Assembly (NCBI GenBank): GCA_022360055.1
Contig: JAKSDO010000072.1
Coordinates: 1 to 47,502, forward strand
Length of the DNA: 47,502 nucleotides
Direction: 5' to 3'
Source: Cytophagales bacterium
GTDB lineage: Bacteria; Bacteroidota; Bacteroidia; Cytophagales; Cyclobacteriaceae
The notes beneath the pieces are model-generated. The model did no database searches. It saw nothing but the letters and a program-made list of their open reading frames with translations, and was not told the DNA's origin. The translations under genes were made by a program, and so were the position numbers. Positions 10,246-19,698 of this stretch are shown here, piece after piece (position 1 is the stretch's first letter; each line of letters opens with the position of its first letter).

Positions 10246-10273
10246 TAAAAAAGGACTGGCAAAAACCAGTCCT
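10246..10273 (-). terminator. Strong intrinsic terminator of the gldKLMN operon
   Basis: Read leftward, AGGACTGG / CCAGTCCT form an 8-bp stem with a 6-nt loop, followed immediately by TTTTTT. It lies 27 bp beyond the gldN stop and marks the end of the T9SS transcript. Confidence 0.9.
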
Positions 10274-10299
10274 CCTATAATTAATATTCTGTAAATTCC

Positions 10300-11148
10300 T
10301 TAGTACTCCCAAAGATTATGTTCATATTCGATGAGCTTGTATTCCTCCTGTTGAGATTTGTACAGTGCGGATCGTTGATCAGGAGAAATATCCTGAATCC
10401 AGTCGTCCCTTGGATTAGAAACTTTCACAACTCGGGCATTGAATAATCTAAGCAGAAAGGCATCGGCCATATTTCTATGATGGGCGGTATTTTGCCGGTT
10501 ATACCAAATCGCTCGATCCGGCATACTCCTGAAAAGTTGTTCCAGATCCTTGTATCTGAAAACGCCAACGGATTTTTCGATACCTGTGGCCACTTCGGTT
10601 GCGGGAATAATCATTTCCAAAGACTGCATATCCCAGTACAATCTTGATCTGACCTTGTCAAATATCATATCCTCTTTGATGCGTATGATATTCAATTGAG
10701 TGGCATCATAGTATTGTACGGAAGGAGCGGCTTCTTCCTCATCTCCCCATCCGGAGTCCCCCCATCCGCCGGAATCGTCACCGAATCCGGCATCCGTAGC
10801 ACCGAAATCATCTTCATCGTCCGTAGGGAGCTTTAAATTTTCAAGAAATTGCTCCTTAGACATTCTTTTATTTAAAGAATCATCTTCATAAGGATAAATC
10901 AGCCCATCTTTTACTGCATCGATGATGATTCTGGTGATTTCGTTCGAAGTTGAAAAAAACGGTCGATTTTGCTTCTCTTTCAGGTCCATTCTTCTCCAAA
11001 CCGTTCGCTTGTACATTTGATTTGCATAAGCAATCGGATAAACTGAATGTTCATTGTACGTCAGTCTTTCCTCTTGTCCGTATATTTCAAATGCGGTAAA
11101 GGACACCAGGAAAAGAATTATAGCGCTTCTTAGTGCTTTCTTCTTCAT
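10300..11148 (-). CDS. gldN: Type IX secretion / gliding motility protein GldN (PorN)
   Basis: This ~282-residue periplasmic protein forms the outer-membrane-associated ring of the type IX secretion system with GldK. The ATG at 11148 begins the signal peptide MKKKALRSAIILFLVSFTAFEIYG; an ATG six bases upstream (11154) is also possible. The family-typical sequences YKRTVWRRMDLKEKQN and IIRIKEDMIFDKVRSRLYWDMQSLEMIIP are present. A Gly/Asp/Trp-rich linker (residues ~115-135, GWGDSGWGDEEE) separates the two halves. It is the last gene of the K-L-M-N block, 11 bp after gldM, and is followed by a strong terminator. Confidence 0.95.
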   Translation of the reverse strand: MKKKALRSAIILFLVSFTAFEIYGQEERLTYNEHSVYPIAYANQMYKRTVWRRMDLKEKQNRPFFSTSNEITRIIIDAVKDGLIYPYEDDSLNKRMSKEQFLENLKLPTDDEDDFGATDAGFGDDSGGWGDSGWGDEEEAAPSVQYYDATQLNIIRIKEDMIFDKVRSRLYWDMQSLEMIIPATEVATGIEKSVGVFRYKDLEQLFRSMPDRAIWYNRQNTAHHRNMADAFLLRLFNARVVKVSNPRDDWIQDISPDQRSALYKSQQEEYKLIEYEHNLWEY

Positions 11149-11159
11149 GATCATTTATT

Positions 11160-12728
11160 TTAATTGATTGGCACGGTTTTAATAGCTGAGTTCACGCCAA
11201 TTCTTATAGTTTCTCTTTCTTTTTTGAAGTTCATCCTCTGAACTTCCTTTGCCTCAACTACAATTCTGTCACCGGGTCTAGCCTTAGATACAAATGATGC
11301 AAGATTTGCCCGAGTACTCGTAATAGGCTTTGTCTCGATCGCTCTCGGTCCTCTCGCCAGAGTAACTTCCCACTTTGTAACTCGATAGTTGGCATCATCG
11401 GGCAAGAATTGAGCAAAATCGGCATCGGGAACAGCCTCGAGCGTTATCTCTCTTGGTACTTTGCTCACCCCTCTTTTGAGATCGATATCTTTGCCGCCGC
11501 TTTTCAAGACAATCTCTGGCTTCGGGATTGACTTAACCCTAAATTTCTGGGTTCCGATAAAGGTGCCACTGCTATATACAGACAGATCCACGGAAGGTGC
11601 GGTGGGCACAATGGTAACTTTTCCTCCTTTTCCTCCTTGTGAAGTTCCGCCTTTTACCCTAAAGGAAGGATTGTAAGCTGCACCTAATGCGGGAACCTGA
11701 ACATCCAATTTATTTCCACAATTTCTGTACAGGGCCTGTACGGATGCAGACTGAATCTGAATTACCGGACGAGCTACGGTGTAAGAAATCTGCTCTTTAA
11801 AAGTTTGGTCCCCGATGGAGATCTCAGCGGTAAAGCTCCTTTTCTGCTGACCGTTTGCATCGTACTTATCTGCTTTTGCCGTAAATTCAACCGTACCGAA
11901 TCCTTCGGAATCTACGGGGATACTCGATCCGTTAAGTTTCATAGTCGGAGTAATTCCGGAAGCAGAAGCGGAAATAAACATCTTTGCTTTGTATTTTGCT
12001 CCGGCGGCTACAAGCTGTGATTCCGGAAGTACCATGGGTACGATTTTATCAAAGGAAAGGTCTTTCGCTCCAACATTTTGACTTAGAATCGAAAGCGCCT
12101 CTTCTTCATAGTCGAGAAGCCTTCCTTCCAACTGGCTTAACGAAGCAAGGCCTCCTGCCGTAGGTACGCTTTCAAACATCAATTGAGAAAAGTTCTTGGA
12201 TCGCTGATTGGCAATTTTGCTCCAATAAGGATCTTCTTTGCCATCGAGCGCAACCGAGGCAAACTCTTTGCCTACGACTCCCGACAACCAGGTCGTATAC
12301 TCGTTAAGCTTTGATTTCAATTCATCACCTCGCTTTTGTCTGATCATATAGGTTGCGATCTTATCCATATCTTTTGCGCCGACAAGCTTACCTTCCTCAT
12401 CAGTTCCACCGGTGTATTCTACAATTTCGGATTTAAGCTGGTTCATATAAGTGATGATTTCATTCGTCTTATTGCGAACCTCTTGGGCTTTATTGAGAAC
12501 GGCAAGGTCATCTTCTCTATTCCCTTTTTCTTCTACTGCCGCGGCTATGCCTTTTACCGTAGTACCGTTCCTTTTCCCGTTGTTTTCAATTTGATGCTCA
12601 AGAGTGCCGTTTATTAACTCAAAGCGTTCCAAAACAGCCGAGTCAACATTTAGTGCAAGCATGGCGGTCAGTACGAGGTACATCATGCCGATCATCTTTT
12701 GCCTGGGGGTTTCTTTTGCTGCAGCCAT
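11160..12728 (-). CDS. gldM: Type IX secretion / gliding motility motor protein GldM (PorM)
   Basis: This is a 522-residue protein with one N-terminal inner-membrane helix (MIGMMYLVLTAMLALNV, ~11-27) and a long periplasmic region. GldM and GldL form the proton-driven T9SS motor. The GldM periplasmic part is a rod of stacked domains that contacts the GldK/GldN ring. N-terminal AAAKETPRQKMIGMMYLVLT is the family signature, and the domain organisation and length fit GldM/PorM. It lies between gldL (33 bp upstream) and gldN, consistent with operon expression. Confidence 0.96.
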   Translation of the reverse strand: MAAAKETPRQKMIGMMYLVLTAMLALNVDSAVLERFELINGTLEHQIENNGKRNGTTVKGIAAAVEEKGNREDDLAVLNKAQEVRNKTNEIITYMNQLKSEIVEYTGGTDEEGKLVGAKDMDKIATYMIRQKRGDELKSKLNEYTTWLSGVVGKEFASVALDGKEDPYWSKIANQRSKNFSQLMFESVPTAGGLASLSQLEGRLLDYEEEALSILSQNVGAKDLSFDKIVPMVLPESQLVAAGAKYKAKMFISASASGITPTMKLNGSSIPVDSEGFGTVEFTAKADKYDANGQQKRSFTAEISIGDQTFKEQISYTVARPVIQIQSASVQALYRNCGNKLDVQVPALGAAYNPSFRVKGGTSQGGKGGKVTIVPTAPSVDLSVYSSGTFIGTQKFRVKSIPKPEIVLKSGGKDIDLKRGVSKVPREITLEAVPDADFAQFLPDDANYRVTKWEVTLARGPRAIETKPITSTRANLASFVSKARPGDRIVVEAKEVQRMNFKKERETIRIGVNSAIKTVPIN

Positions 12729-12761
12729 AATTATTCTTTATTTAGACAACGAATCAATAAT

Positions 12762-13607
12762 TTATGCCTGGCTTCCTTTCATGGCGTTAATCATACCACC
12801 GTAGATGTTGTTAAGCTTTGACAAGTTTGTAGTAAGCTTATTGATCTCTCCCTTGAAGTGTTCCGCATCTTCCGTTGCTTTAGCCATGCTGTCTAAAGAA
12901 GTGGTAAGATTTGAATAAAACTTATTCATAGCTTTAATATGCTGATTTGCATCCTGAAGTTCCATTTCATAGACTGCATTCAGCGCGCCTAAGTTTTTGG
13001 TAACACTTTGTACCTGGCTGTGGTATTCCTTCGAATCTTTGGATGCATTTGCCATTTCGGCAGTTGCCGCTTTAGAAACCTGGGCCATTTCAACCATAGA
13101 TCCAACGCTTTCGGCATAGGATTGATTCATTTTATTTATATTGACGGCGGCGGCTTTCACTGAATTGGAATATTCATTGGTAACTCCGGCAGCATCTCCT
13201 AATTGCCCCAGTCTGGAGGTTGTCTCTGATAACCTTCTCATACCTTTGCCCAGGCTGTCGACCAGCTCCGGACCTATTTTTGCACTTTCGAGCATGGTAT
13301 CCAATTTCTTGGAAACAGATTCCTGTGGTTTATTTTTTACTGCCCTTGCGCCAACTGCTCCTTCATAGTCCTCTGCAAGTTCCGGATAAACCTTCGTCCA
13401 ATCCGGCTCAGCCTTCTTGGGCTCAAAAGCGCTTAAGAAGAAAATTATTGCTTCGGTTGAAAGTCCAACGCCTAACATAACACCTGCACCGGCAATGTGC
13501 AGTAACTTGAACATAGCTCCTACGATTACTACCGCAGCACCAATACCATATACTTTTGGCATGATTGTGCTAAAAAATAGTTCTTGAAATCCGCCTCTTT
13601 TACTCAT
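12762..13607 (-). CDS. gldL: Type IX secretion / gliding motility motor protein GldL (PorL)
   Basis: This 281-residue inner-membrane protein has two N-terminal helices (VYGIGAAVVIVGAMFKLLHI and GAGVMLGVGLSTEAIIFFLSAF). The second carries the membrane-embedded glutamate that GldL uses in proton-coupled rotation. The remainder is cytosolic and mainly helical, rich in Ser/Ala/Asn (~residues 100-281), and probably coiled-coil. It sits 39 bp after gldK and 33 bp before gldM in the conserved K-L-M-N order. Confidence 0.96.
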   Translation of the reverse strand: MSKRGGFQELFFSTIMPKVYGIGAAVVIVGAMFKLLHIAGAGVMLGVGLSTEAIIFFLSAFEPKKAEPDWTKVYPELAEDYEGAVGARAVKNKPQESVSKKLDTMLESAKIGPELVDSLGKGMRRLSETTSRLGQLGDAAGVTNEYSNSVKAAAVNINKMNQSYAESVGSMVEMAQVSKAATAEMANASKDSKEYHSQVQSVTKNLGALNAVYEMELQDANQHIKAMNKFYSNLTTSLDSMAKATEDAEHFKGEINKLTTNLSKLNNIYGGMINAMKGSQA

Positions 13608-13646
13608 TTTCGTTATACTTTAAGTTTTACAGAATATCTTTATTAA

Positions 13647-14681
13647 TTAAAATTCAGCTCCGGTTGATCTTCCTAAATATGTCATTGCGCATCTGAAACC
13701 AATAAACGCGCGAGTTGTGTCTTTATGCTCATAGGTTCGGGTTCCGGTCTCCAGAAAATACGCGATATCTTTCCATGAGCCGCCTCGAACCACCTTTAAA
13801 GGCTCGTTTGGATCTTTGTGCTCCGGATTTAAGTCCCAAACAATTGGATATGCCGCCGGATTATACGCATCTTCACACCACTCGGAAACATTTCCGGACA
13901 TGTCGAACAATCCATAGTCGTTTGAGAAAAATGAATAGGCCGGTGAAGTGTAGGCATAGCCGTCATCATAGTAATTTCCCCTTCCGGGTTTAAAGTTTGC
14001 AAGCATGCATCCTTTTGCATTTCTTATATATGGATTCCCCCAGGGGTATTTCGCCATATCTCTGCCTCCCCGAGCCGCATATTCCCATTCTGCTTCGTTA
14101 GGAAGCCTGAAATTAGGCATTTCCCATTCTCCAATGCTCGCTCTAAAATCATTGAGGTAAGCTGAGCGCCATTCCGAAAAATATTTTGCCGCTTCCCAAT
14201 CTACACCTACAACCGGGAAATTGTCGAACGCCGGATGAGACCAATAATAAACAAGCAATGGATCGCCCATGTGATGCGCAAAATCTTTTACCCAAACAGT
14301 CGTATCCGGATAAAGCTCATTCATCACGAAGTCTTCTCCGAGAATACTCATGGAATCCATCATGATCCCATCCATGAATTGCCTGTATTCATTGTTGGTT
14401 ATCTCAGAGTCGTCCATGAAAAAAGCTCCAATGGTGACCTGCTTATTGTAGTTGATTTGTGTAGCAGCGATGTCTTCATCTGCCTGTCCCATGTGGAATG
14501 TCCCCGCGGGAATCGGCACCATACCATAGGGAATTATCATACCGGTCCATTCTCTTCCCTGTACTCCGACCAGTTCCCCGTTGTCGCCTCCTCTTCCTCC
14601 AAGCAATCCGCAGGATTGATTTAGCAGGGCTACTATAACGATAAGAAGGGCAGATCTGCCTAAAACAAATAATTTACTCAT
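13647..14681 (-). CDS. gldK: Type IX secretion / gliding motility lipoprotein GldK (PorK)
   Basis: This 344-residue outer-membrane lipoprotein has its lipobox at LLNQSC (Cys24) after a hydrophobic signal. The body is a formylglycine-generating-enzyme/SUMF1-type fold, recognisable from PIPAGTFHMGQADED, FRLPNEAEWEYAARGG, DMSGNVSEWCEDAY and VVRGGSWKD. In GldK this fold is structural and forms the periplasmic ring with GldN. It begins the K-L-M-N run, 184 bp downstream of the PorP/SprF gene. That spacing, and an AT-rich gap with a TAAATTTG-like box on the leftward strand, permit an additional internal promoter. Confidence 0.95.
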   Translation of the reverse strand: MSKLFVLGRSALLIVIVALLNQSCGLLGGRGGDNGELVGVQGREWTGMIIPYGMVPIPAGTFHMGQADEDIAATQINYNKQVTIGAFFMDDSEITNNEYRQFMDGIMMDSMSILGEDFVMNELYPDTTVWVKDFAHHMGDPLLVYYWSHPAFDNFPVVGVDWEAAKYFSEWRSAYLNDFRASIGEWEMPNFRLPNEAEWEYAARGGRDMAKYPWGNPYIRNAKGCMLANFKPGRGNYYDDGYAYTSPAYSFFSNDYGLFDMSGNVSEWCEDAYNPAAYPIVWDLNPEHKDPNEPLKVVRGGSWKDIAYFLETGTRTYEHKDTTRAFIGFRCAMTYLGRSTGAEF

Positions 14682-14865
14682 AACACCTTGTTTAAACCTA
14701 AAATTTAAAAAATTTTGCGTTTAATTGAATTAGAAATTCACAATTTTTATTTCAATCTTAAATTACTACCGAATATTTGATAAATGCAATTTTTTATCCA
14801 CTAAATGCAATTATCACAATCGATTCACAAATTTATTCTTCATCTACCTCAATGGTAACTCTTTA

Positions 14866-15825
14866 CTAATGTCTAAATCGAGGAGTCCGGATTATTTTCT
14901 TCCCCCCCCCGGTGACAGCAGGCATATTATAACTCAACAATAACTCGTGAGACGTCGCCTGCTTGGCTCGCTGAGCCTGGATCACGTAATCAAACGAATA
15001 TCCTAATTTTAGAGACTTATCTTTCAAAAGATTGACACCTAATAAGGCGACAACCGCTTCGGATTGTCTGTAAGACAACCCACCCCAAAACTTCTCTCTG
15101 TATGTACCCAGCATGCTAATATCGAAAGAATAAGATACAAAATCCGTTTTAACCAATAACGACGGTGTAAGAATTATATCATAATTCAACTCATATTTGT
15201 AGCCTCCATTGATTATCATATTGTTCTCCAAAGCACTTCGAAGTTCATCCGTGCCAAAATCAAACTCAGTATTCAATATATGGTTCAAACTGATGCCGCC
15301 GTAATAATTTTCTGCTTTATAATAGATTCCAACACCCATGTCAGGTCTGTACTGACTTTCTTTACCAAACGCCAGTAGCGGGTCATCCGGTCGAACCGGG
15401 CGGTATTGATCTTTATCGATTGACTGGCCAAATATCCCGGCGCGGAGACCAAAACTAAGTTTCCCATTTCCAACTCCAAGGTGATAGGCGTAAGAAGCCA
15501 TAAACTGTATATTATTTTGAGGTCCTAATTTATCGTTGACAAAATAAAAACCTGCTCCGCTTCTCAGCCTGAAAATCGGAGTGTTGAAACTGGCAATAAA
15601 AGACGTAGGCGCTCCTCCCTCATCAAAGGTTCCCGTATAGCCCGTCCATTGCGACCTAAAAAGTACTGATAGATTGGTCACTCCCATAATTCCGGAATAG
15701 CCCGGATTATTATACAGATCATTAAACATATACTGCGAAAAATGCGGATCCTGCTGACCGCGCACAGGTTTAATGACTGTAAGTAAAACTATAAGTACAA
15801 GAATTTTTCTCCCTGATACAAACAT
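14866..15825 (-). CDS. PorP/SprF-family type IX secretion outer-membrane protein
   Basis: This 319-residue protein has a signal peptide (ending VRG|QQ) and the diagnostic PorP/SprF N-terminus QQDPHFSQYMFNDLYNNPGYSG, followed by beta-barrel-like alternation. PorP/SprF proteins are PF11751-type outer-membrane partners that anchor or export T9SS cargo such as SprB-like adhesins and link to the ring. It lies directly upstream of gldKLMN, as in many Bacteroidota. The coding strand contains a run of nine G in the codons for GGG near residue ~306, close to the C-terminus, where slippage would change the last dozen residues. Confidence 0.9.
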   Translation of the reverse strand: MFVSGRKILVLIVLLTVIKPVRGQQDPHFSQYMFNDLYNNPGYSGIMGVTNLSVLFRSQWTGYTGTFDEGGAPTSFIASFNTPIFRLRSGAGFYFVNDKLGPQNNIQFMASYAYHLGVGNGKLSFGLRAGIFGQSIDKDQYRPVRPDDPLLAFGKESQYRPDMGVGIYYKAENYYGGISLNHILNTEFDFGTDELRSALENNMIINGGYKYELNYDIILTPSLLVKTDFVSYSFDISMLGTYREKFWGGLSYRQSEAVVALLGVNLLKDKSLKLGYSFDYVIQAQRAKQATSHELLLSYNMPAVTGGGKKIIRTPRFRH

Positions 15826-15877
15826 AGTTACAACAATAGGAATTATAATTTACGAAAAATAACAAATTTTCACTTTT

Positions 15878-15894
15878 TATTACAAAATGTAATA
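15878..15894. promoter_or_regulatory. Palindromic operator candidate upstream of sprF/gld block
   Basis: A perfect inverted repeat, TATTACA and TGTAATA separated by AAA, lies 53-69 bp before the PorP/SprF start. It sits in the hemD-sprF gap, where a transcription factor could act. No regulator is assigned. Confidence 0.35.
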
Positions 15895-15943
15895 TTTGAA
15901 AAATTGTTATAAAAAAACAGTGTTTTGTTATATTCCTTATGCT

Positions 15944-16711
15944 TTAAAGACCGTTTGCCTCCTTGATGTACACTTCAAGTGCACCGGTCATTGAGGGAGC
16001 GTTTGGCATTGGAGCCTGGATATCTAAAATTAGTCCGGCATCTTTAACAGCTTTGGCTGTTGTAGGACCAAACGCTGCAATTCTTGTTTTATTTTGTTTA
16101 AAATCCGGAAAATTGACGAGCAGTGAATTTATTCCGGACGGACTAAAAAATGCGATAATATCATAGTTCACTTCGGCAAGATCAGACAGGTCGCTCGCGA
16201 CAGTCTTATAAATAATTGCTTCCGAAAACTCATAATCATTTTGGGCTAAAAAATCCGGAATGTCATTCTTTCTTATATTGGAGCACGGAAAAATATACTT
16301 TTCATTCTTGTGCTTTTTCAGAATTTCGATTAAATCTTGTGCTGTTTTGGACCCTGTAAAAATCTTCCTCTTTCGTATCACGATATATTTCTGGAGATAA
16401 TTCGCAGTCTGATCCGAAATACAAAAGTACTTCATGTCAGAAGGCATTTCGATTTTCATCTCTTTACACAATCCAAAAAAATGATCAACAGCATTTCTAC
16501 TGGTAAATATGACGGCCGTATGCTTCAGGACATCCACCTTCTGCTTTCTGAATTCTTTCACATTCACCGGTTCAATATGAATAAATGGACGAAAATCCAC
16601 TTCTATATTGTATTTTTTTGATAACTTATGGTAAGGTGAGTCTTCTGCACTTGGTTTTGGTTGTGAAACTAAAATGCTATTTACTTTCTCCAGTCTACTC
16701 TTGTCAATCAT
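15944..16711 (-). CDS. hemD: Uroporphyrinogen-III synthase
   Basis: This 255-residue protein is assigned as the enzyme cyclising hydroxymethylbilane to uroporphyrinogen III. HemD sequences are poorly conserved. The assignment rests on the two-lobed pattern with NSILVSQPKP at the start, VIFTSRNAVDHFF (~residue 68), YIFPCSNIRKNDIPDFL (~140), IIAFFSPSGINSLL (~180) and IAAFGPTTAKAVKDAGL (~210). These are the recurring HemD elements. It lies 35 bp downstream of the DUF4271 gene, an arrangement frequent in Bacteroidota, and 118 bp upstream of PorP/SprF. Confidence 0.87.
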   Translation of the reverse strand: MIDKSRLEKVNSILVSQPKPSAEDSPYHKLSKKYNIEVDFRPFIHIEPVNVKEFRKQKVDVLKHTAVIFTSRNAVDHFFGLCKEMKIEMPSDMKYFCISDQTANYLQKYIVIRKRKIFTGSKTAQDLIEILKKHKNEKYIFPCSNIRKNDIPDFLAQNDYEFSEAIIYKTVASDLSDLAEVNYDIIAFFSPSGINSLLVNFPDFKQNKTRIAAFGPTTAKAVKDAGLILDIQAPMPNAPSMTGALEVYIKEANGL

Positions 16712-16746
16712 TTCGAAATACTCTTATTGAAATACCGTGTGGTGGT

Positions 16747-17874
16747 TTATTTAAGAAAAAATTTAAATCCTAACACTATTGGGATTAATTCCGTGGTGCA
16801 AAGGTAAGAAAATAAATGCAGACTTTTCATATTAACTGTTTTACGAAATTTAAAAAACAGCATTACAAAACGTATAAGATTAAAGGCAATAACAATGACA
16901 ATGAGGTTTTCCAATAACGTTTCAATGTAGTAGAAATGATTTATCACTGTATAACTCACGATTACAAACATCACCGAATAAAAAATCATTGACATTCTTA
17001 AGAATTCCACCAAATAGAAATTTATTTTTTCTCCGATTTTAAAAAGAAAACTTATAACGCTTATTAGAATGAATTTAAGAAAGATTGAGAGCAAAACGAT
17101 CATGAACAGAATGAACCAGCCAAATAACGGGTTCAAATCAACCAGCCATGAATCACTTTTTGGATTATCGTAATAATACAAAAAAATAATAAAGACACTT
17201 GCTGATAAAGCAGCCAGATATACGATGACGAGTGTTTGGGTTTTTGTGAGCGATCGGTACTTAAATAAGGCTGTTTCGGTATATCTAAAAGTAAAGAGCG
17301 TCCGCAAGCTTAAAAAATCAAAAAGGTCGGATTTGAATAATGAATATAAGATAACGAAAAACGTAAAAACCAATAGAAAAACAATCTTTAAGAAATCACT
17401 CGTTTGCTCAATTGTTCTCAATGCGATCGGATTCACATCAATTTCAGAATCAAATGATTGGTGAATAAATCCGATCTTGGCTTCCGCGGGATGATAAAGT
17501 CTGTGTTTGTTATACAATGTGAAATGAATGGAAGTCACGGAAAGTTGATTTCTAATACTATCTATGGAAAAATACTTTTCCGTATGATCTTCAAAATGCT
17601 CAATGAACTTATCCTCGATGAACAAACTCGAATTCTCTGGGATTTCGACCATCAAATAGGCTTCGTTGCCATAATCCTGATCTATTCTAAGATGAATCGA
17701 TACCGGATTTTTATTGCTGTTATCCAGGAAAGGCAACATCACATTCTGATGCTCATCGTAAAAAACCCAACTTAACCTGAGATCTTCCTCAACCAGAAAG
17801 TCCGAGGCAATAAGTGAATTGCTGTTGAAAAGGACTAAAAAGACAACGAGCATCTGATATTTTGCCTTGACCAT
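16747..17874 (-). CDS. DUF4271 membrane protein
   Basis: This 375-residue protein has a signal-like N-terminus, a periplasmic N-terminal half (~25-160), then about six or seven membrane helices through the C-terminal half (from IVFLLVFTFFVILYSLF, ~residue 165, onward). It matches the Bacteroidota-specific DUF4271 family in its helix pattern and its position beside hemD. Function is not established. It lies 51 bp downstream of the D15-like barrel and 35 bp upstream of hemD on the same strand, within the run leading to the T9SS genes. Confidence 0.75.
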   Translation of the reverse strand: MVKAKYQMLVVFLVLFNSNSLIASDFLVEEDLRLSWVFYDEHQNVMLPFLDNSNKNPVSIHLRIDQDYGNEAYLMVEIPENSSLFIEDKFIEHFEDHTEKYFSIDSIRNQLSVTSIHFTLYNKHRLYHPAEAKIGFIHQSFDSEIDVNPIALRTIEQTSDFLKIVFLLVFTFFVILYSLFKSDLFDFLSLRTLFTFRYTETALFKYRSLTKTQTLVIVYLAALSASVFIIFLYYYDNPKSDSWLVDLNPLFGWFILFMIVLLSIFLKFILISVISFLFKIGEKINFYLVEFLRMSMIFYSVMFVIVSYTVINHFYYIETLLENLIVIVIAFNLIRFVMLFFKFRKTVNMKSLHLFSYLCTTELIPIVLGFKFFLK

Positions 17875-17925
17875 GTATTAATTTAAAATTCGAAACCAAA
17901 AATAAGATTAAAAATCATTAATAGA

Positions 17926-19683
17926 TTAAAAGCGGCTTACATACCCAAAATGAATCTTCGAATGCTGAATTCCAAATGGCTGATCGCTCGACTTCCCCAT
18001 TGCAAAGACAAAACTAAAAACTCCCGCATCCGATGTAAAACTAAATCCCGCTCCCGCTCCAAACGGATAGCGTAAGCCGTCAACATATTCAAAATCCTCC
18101 TTGAGCATTGCTTGATCAAAAAATGCAAAGAAAAAAGTGTCTTTTGAAAACACGGATCTGAATTCAAGATTTGCAATTCCATACATAGATGTAAAAAACT
18201 GATTTTCGACAAAACCTCTCAATGACCGAAGACCTCCGATTCGGAACAGGTCGCTCCGGAACAAATTGTCACCTTCAAGATATCCGCCGAGCAATCTTGA
18301 CCTGAACAAAAGATTTTTATAAAGAACCCAATATTTTTCTACTTCTCCGCTCACCTTGATCTGTAAATTGTTTAAGTCTATTCCCGTAAAGACTTCATCA
18401 TTGAAAGCAGGATTCTCTATGATCTTTTTTTGACCTACAGACCCATTGACGGCAATACTCCAACCTCTTGTGGGAAAATCGGGATCATTAAACCGGTTGA
18501 GCAAATAATCCAATCCATAATAGGTTATGTTATAGTCAACATTTTCCGGTAATTCCATCACATCTTCAAATCCCGATATGCTTATCAATCTTGAGGAATG
18601 AAACTCGGTCCTAAAACCAATTTTACTACTGTTTTTTGCAATCAACGATATCTTCAGACCGAATTTTCGATTGATAAATGTGGTATCCTGTTTCAACAAG
18701 AAAAAATCTCCCTCGATATTTAATGGCGTGCGAAATAAATTTGGATGATAATACAAAACATCAAGTAGCTGCGAATTGGCATCAAACCCCTGCCATTCAA
18801 GCGCTATCCGCTTACCCGATGAAAATAAATTATATAAATCAAGATCTAACTGACCGGTTATCAAAAGTTCATCACCTCCCTTCTGATTTGGCAAAACACC
18901 CAGAATGCCATCAAATTTGCTGATTTTATTAGGGGAAAGATTTAAATATATGACACATTTTCCATTTACAATCTCAACTGTTGGGTTCTCATAGATCCTG
19001 AGGAAAGGTAACAGTTTCATTTTATTTGGGATTTCTTTGACAAGTCGTTCATCGTACGGAGCCTCTTTATATATGCCAAGATGTGTCATGAGATATCCGG
19101 ATTTTATCTTGTCGTATCCCGAGATCGCCAAAGAATCAAAGATAATCAATGGCCCGCTTTGATAATTGAGCCAACCATAAATTTCGGAGTCTGCAATTTG
19201 TATTGAATCCAGCCTGACAGAAGCAAATGGATATCCGTGATTTTCAGCATAATCCAATATTGAATTAAGCAATCCGGTTATTTTTTTATAAGAAAATGGC
19301 TTCCCGCTAAAGGATCTTGAATCAAAACCAATTTTATTCAGAATTTCATCATTGACATTGCCCTGGTTAAGATGAGCGACACGGAACACCTGATTGGTAA
19401 CAAATGCAATTTCATATCTGTTTTCTGCCCGAATATTCACCTTATATGAAGCGCTTAAGTACCCTGACTCGTAAAGATTAATTAGTTGCTGATCGATTGA
19501 TTTATTTAGTTTTGCAGAATCAGCCTTGATGGTAATTTCCGGTAGCACCGGATTTGATAAGGTATTGTCTTCATAAAAATACATGGTCGCATAGATCGGA
19601 TCCTGGGCCAAACCGACGGAGGAGATAAACAAGACATAAAATGAAAATATGAGTAATTTTAAACCCATCTTAAATTCATGCAT
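17926..19683 (-). CDS. BamA/TamA-like outer-membrane barrel (D15 surface antigen family)
   Basis: This protein of up to 585 residues has a signal peptide (MGLKLLIFSFYVLFISSVGLAQ). The ATG at 19683 and the ATG at 19668 are both possible; the second fits the nearby -7 box better. The N-terminal third has POTRA-like beta-alpha-beta segments (for example GLLNSILDYAENHGYPFASVRLDSI, quoted in part). The C-terminal half is a 16-strand-type barrel with LGGYLEGDNLFRSDLFRIGG and the LRGF motif of the D15 family (SLRGF). Shorter than BamA (~800 residues), it is more like TamA or the small Bacteroidota BamA paralogs. It may insert outer-membrane proteins; a T9SS link is only positional. Confidence 0.8.
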   Translation of the reverse strand: MHEFKMGLKLLIFSFYVLFISSVGLAQDPIYATMYFYEDNTLSNPVLPEITIKADSAKLNKSIDQQLINLYESGYLSASYKVNIRAENRYEIAFVTNQVFRVAHLNQGNVNDEILNKIGFDSRSFSGKPFSYKKITGLLNSILDYAENHGYPFASVRLDSIQIADSEIYGWLNYQSGPLIIFDSLAISGYDKIKSGYLMTHLGIYKEAPYDERLVKEIPNKMKLLPFLRIYENPTVEIVNGKCVIYLNLSPNKISKFDGILGVLPNQKGGDELLITGQLDLDLYNLFSSGKRIALEWQGFDANSQLLDVLYYHPNLFRTPLNIEGDFFLLKQDTTFINRKFGLKISLIAKNSSKIGFRTEFHSSRLISISGFEDVMELPENVDYNITYYGLDYLLNRFNDPDFPTRGWSIAVNGSVGQKKIIENPAFNDEVFTGIDLNNLQIKVSGEVEKYWVLYKNLLFRSRLLGGYLEGDNLFRSDLFRIGGLRSLRGFVENQFFTSMYGIANLEFRSVFSKDTFFFAFFDQAMLKEDFEYVDGLRYPFGAGAGFSFTSDAGVFSFVFAMGKSSDQPFGIQHSKIHFGYVSRF

Positions 19684-19690
19684 TTTAAAT

Positions 19691-19698
19691 CAAAATTA
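19691..19698 (-). promoter_or_regulatory. -7 box between BamA-like and hemW divergent genes
   Basis: Read leftward the bases are TAATTTTG, fitting TAnnTTTG. The box lies in the 22-bp gap between divergent genes, so the two promoters must overlap each other's coding starts. It favours the 19668 start for the barrel gene. Confidence 0.3.

Noticed and set aside
13647-14681. GldK as a sulfatase-maturing formylglycine-generating enzyme for the sulfatase at 32 kb
   Set aside because: The fold is shared, but the lipoprotein signal and the K-L-M-N order mark it as the T9SS ring component.
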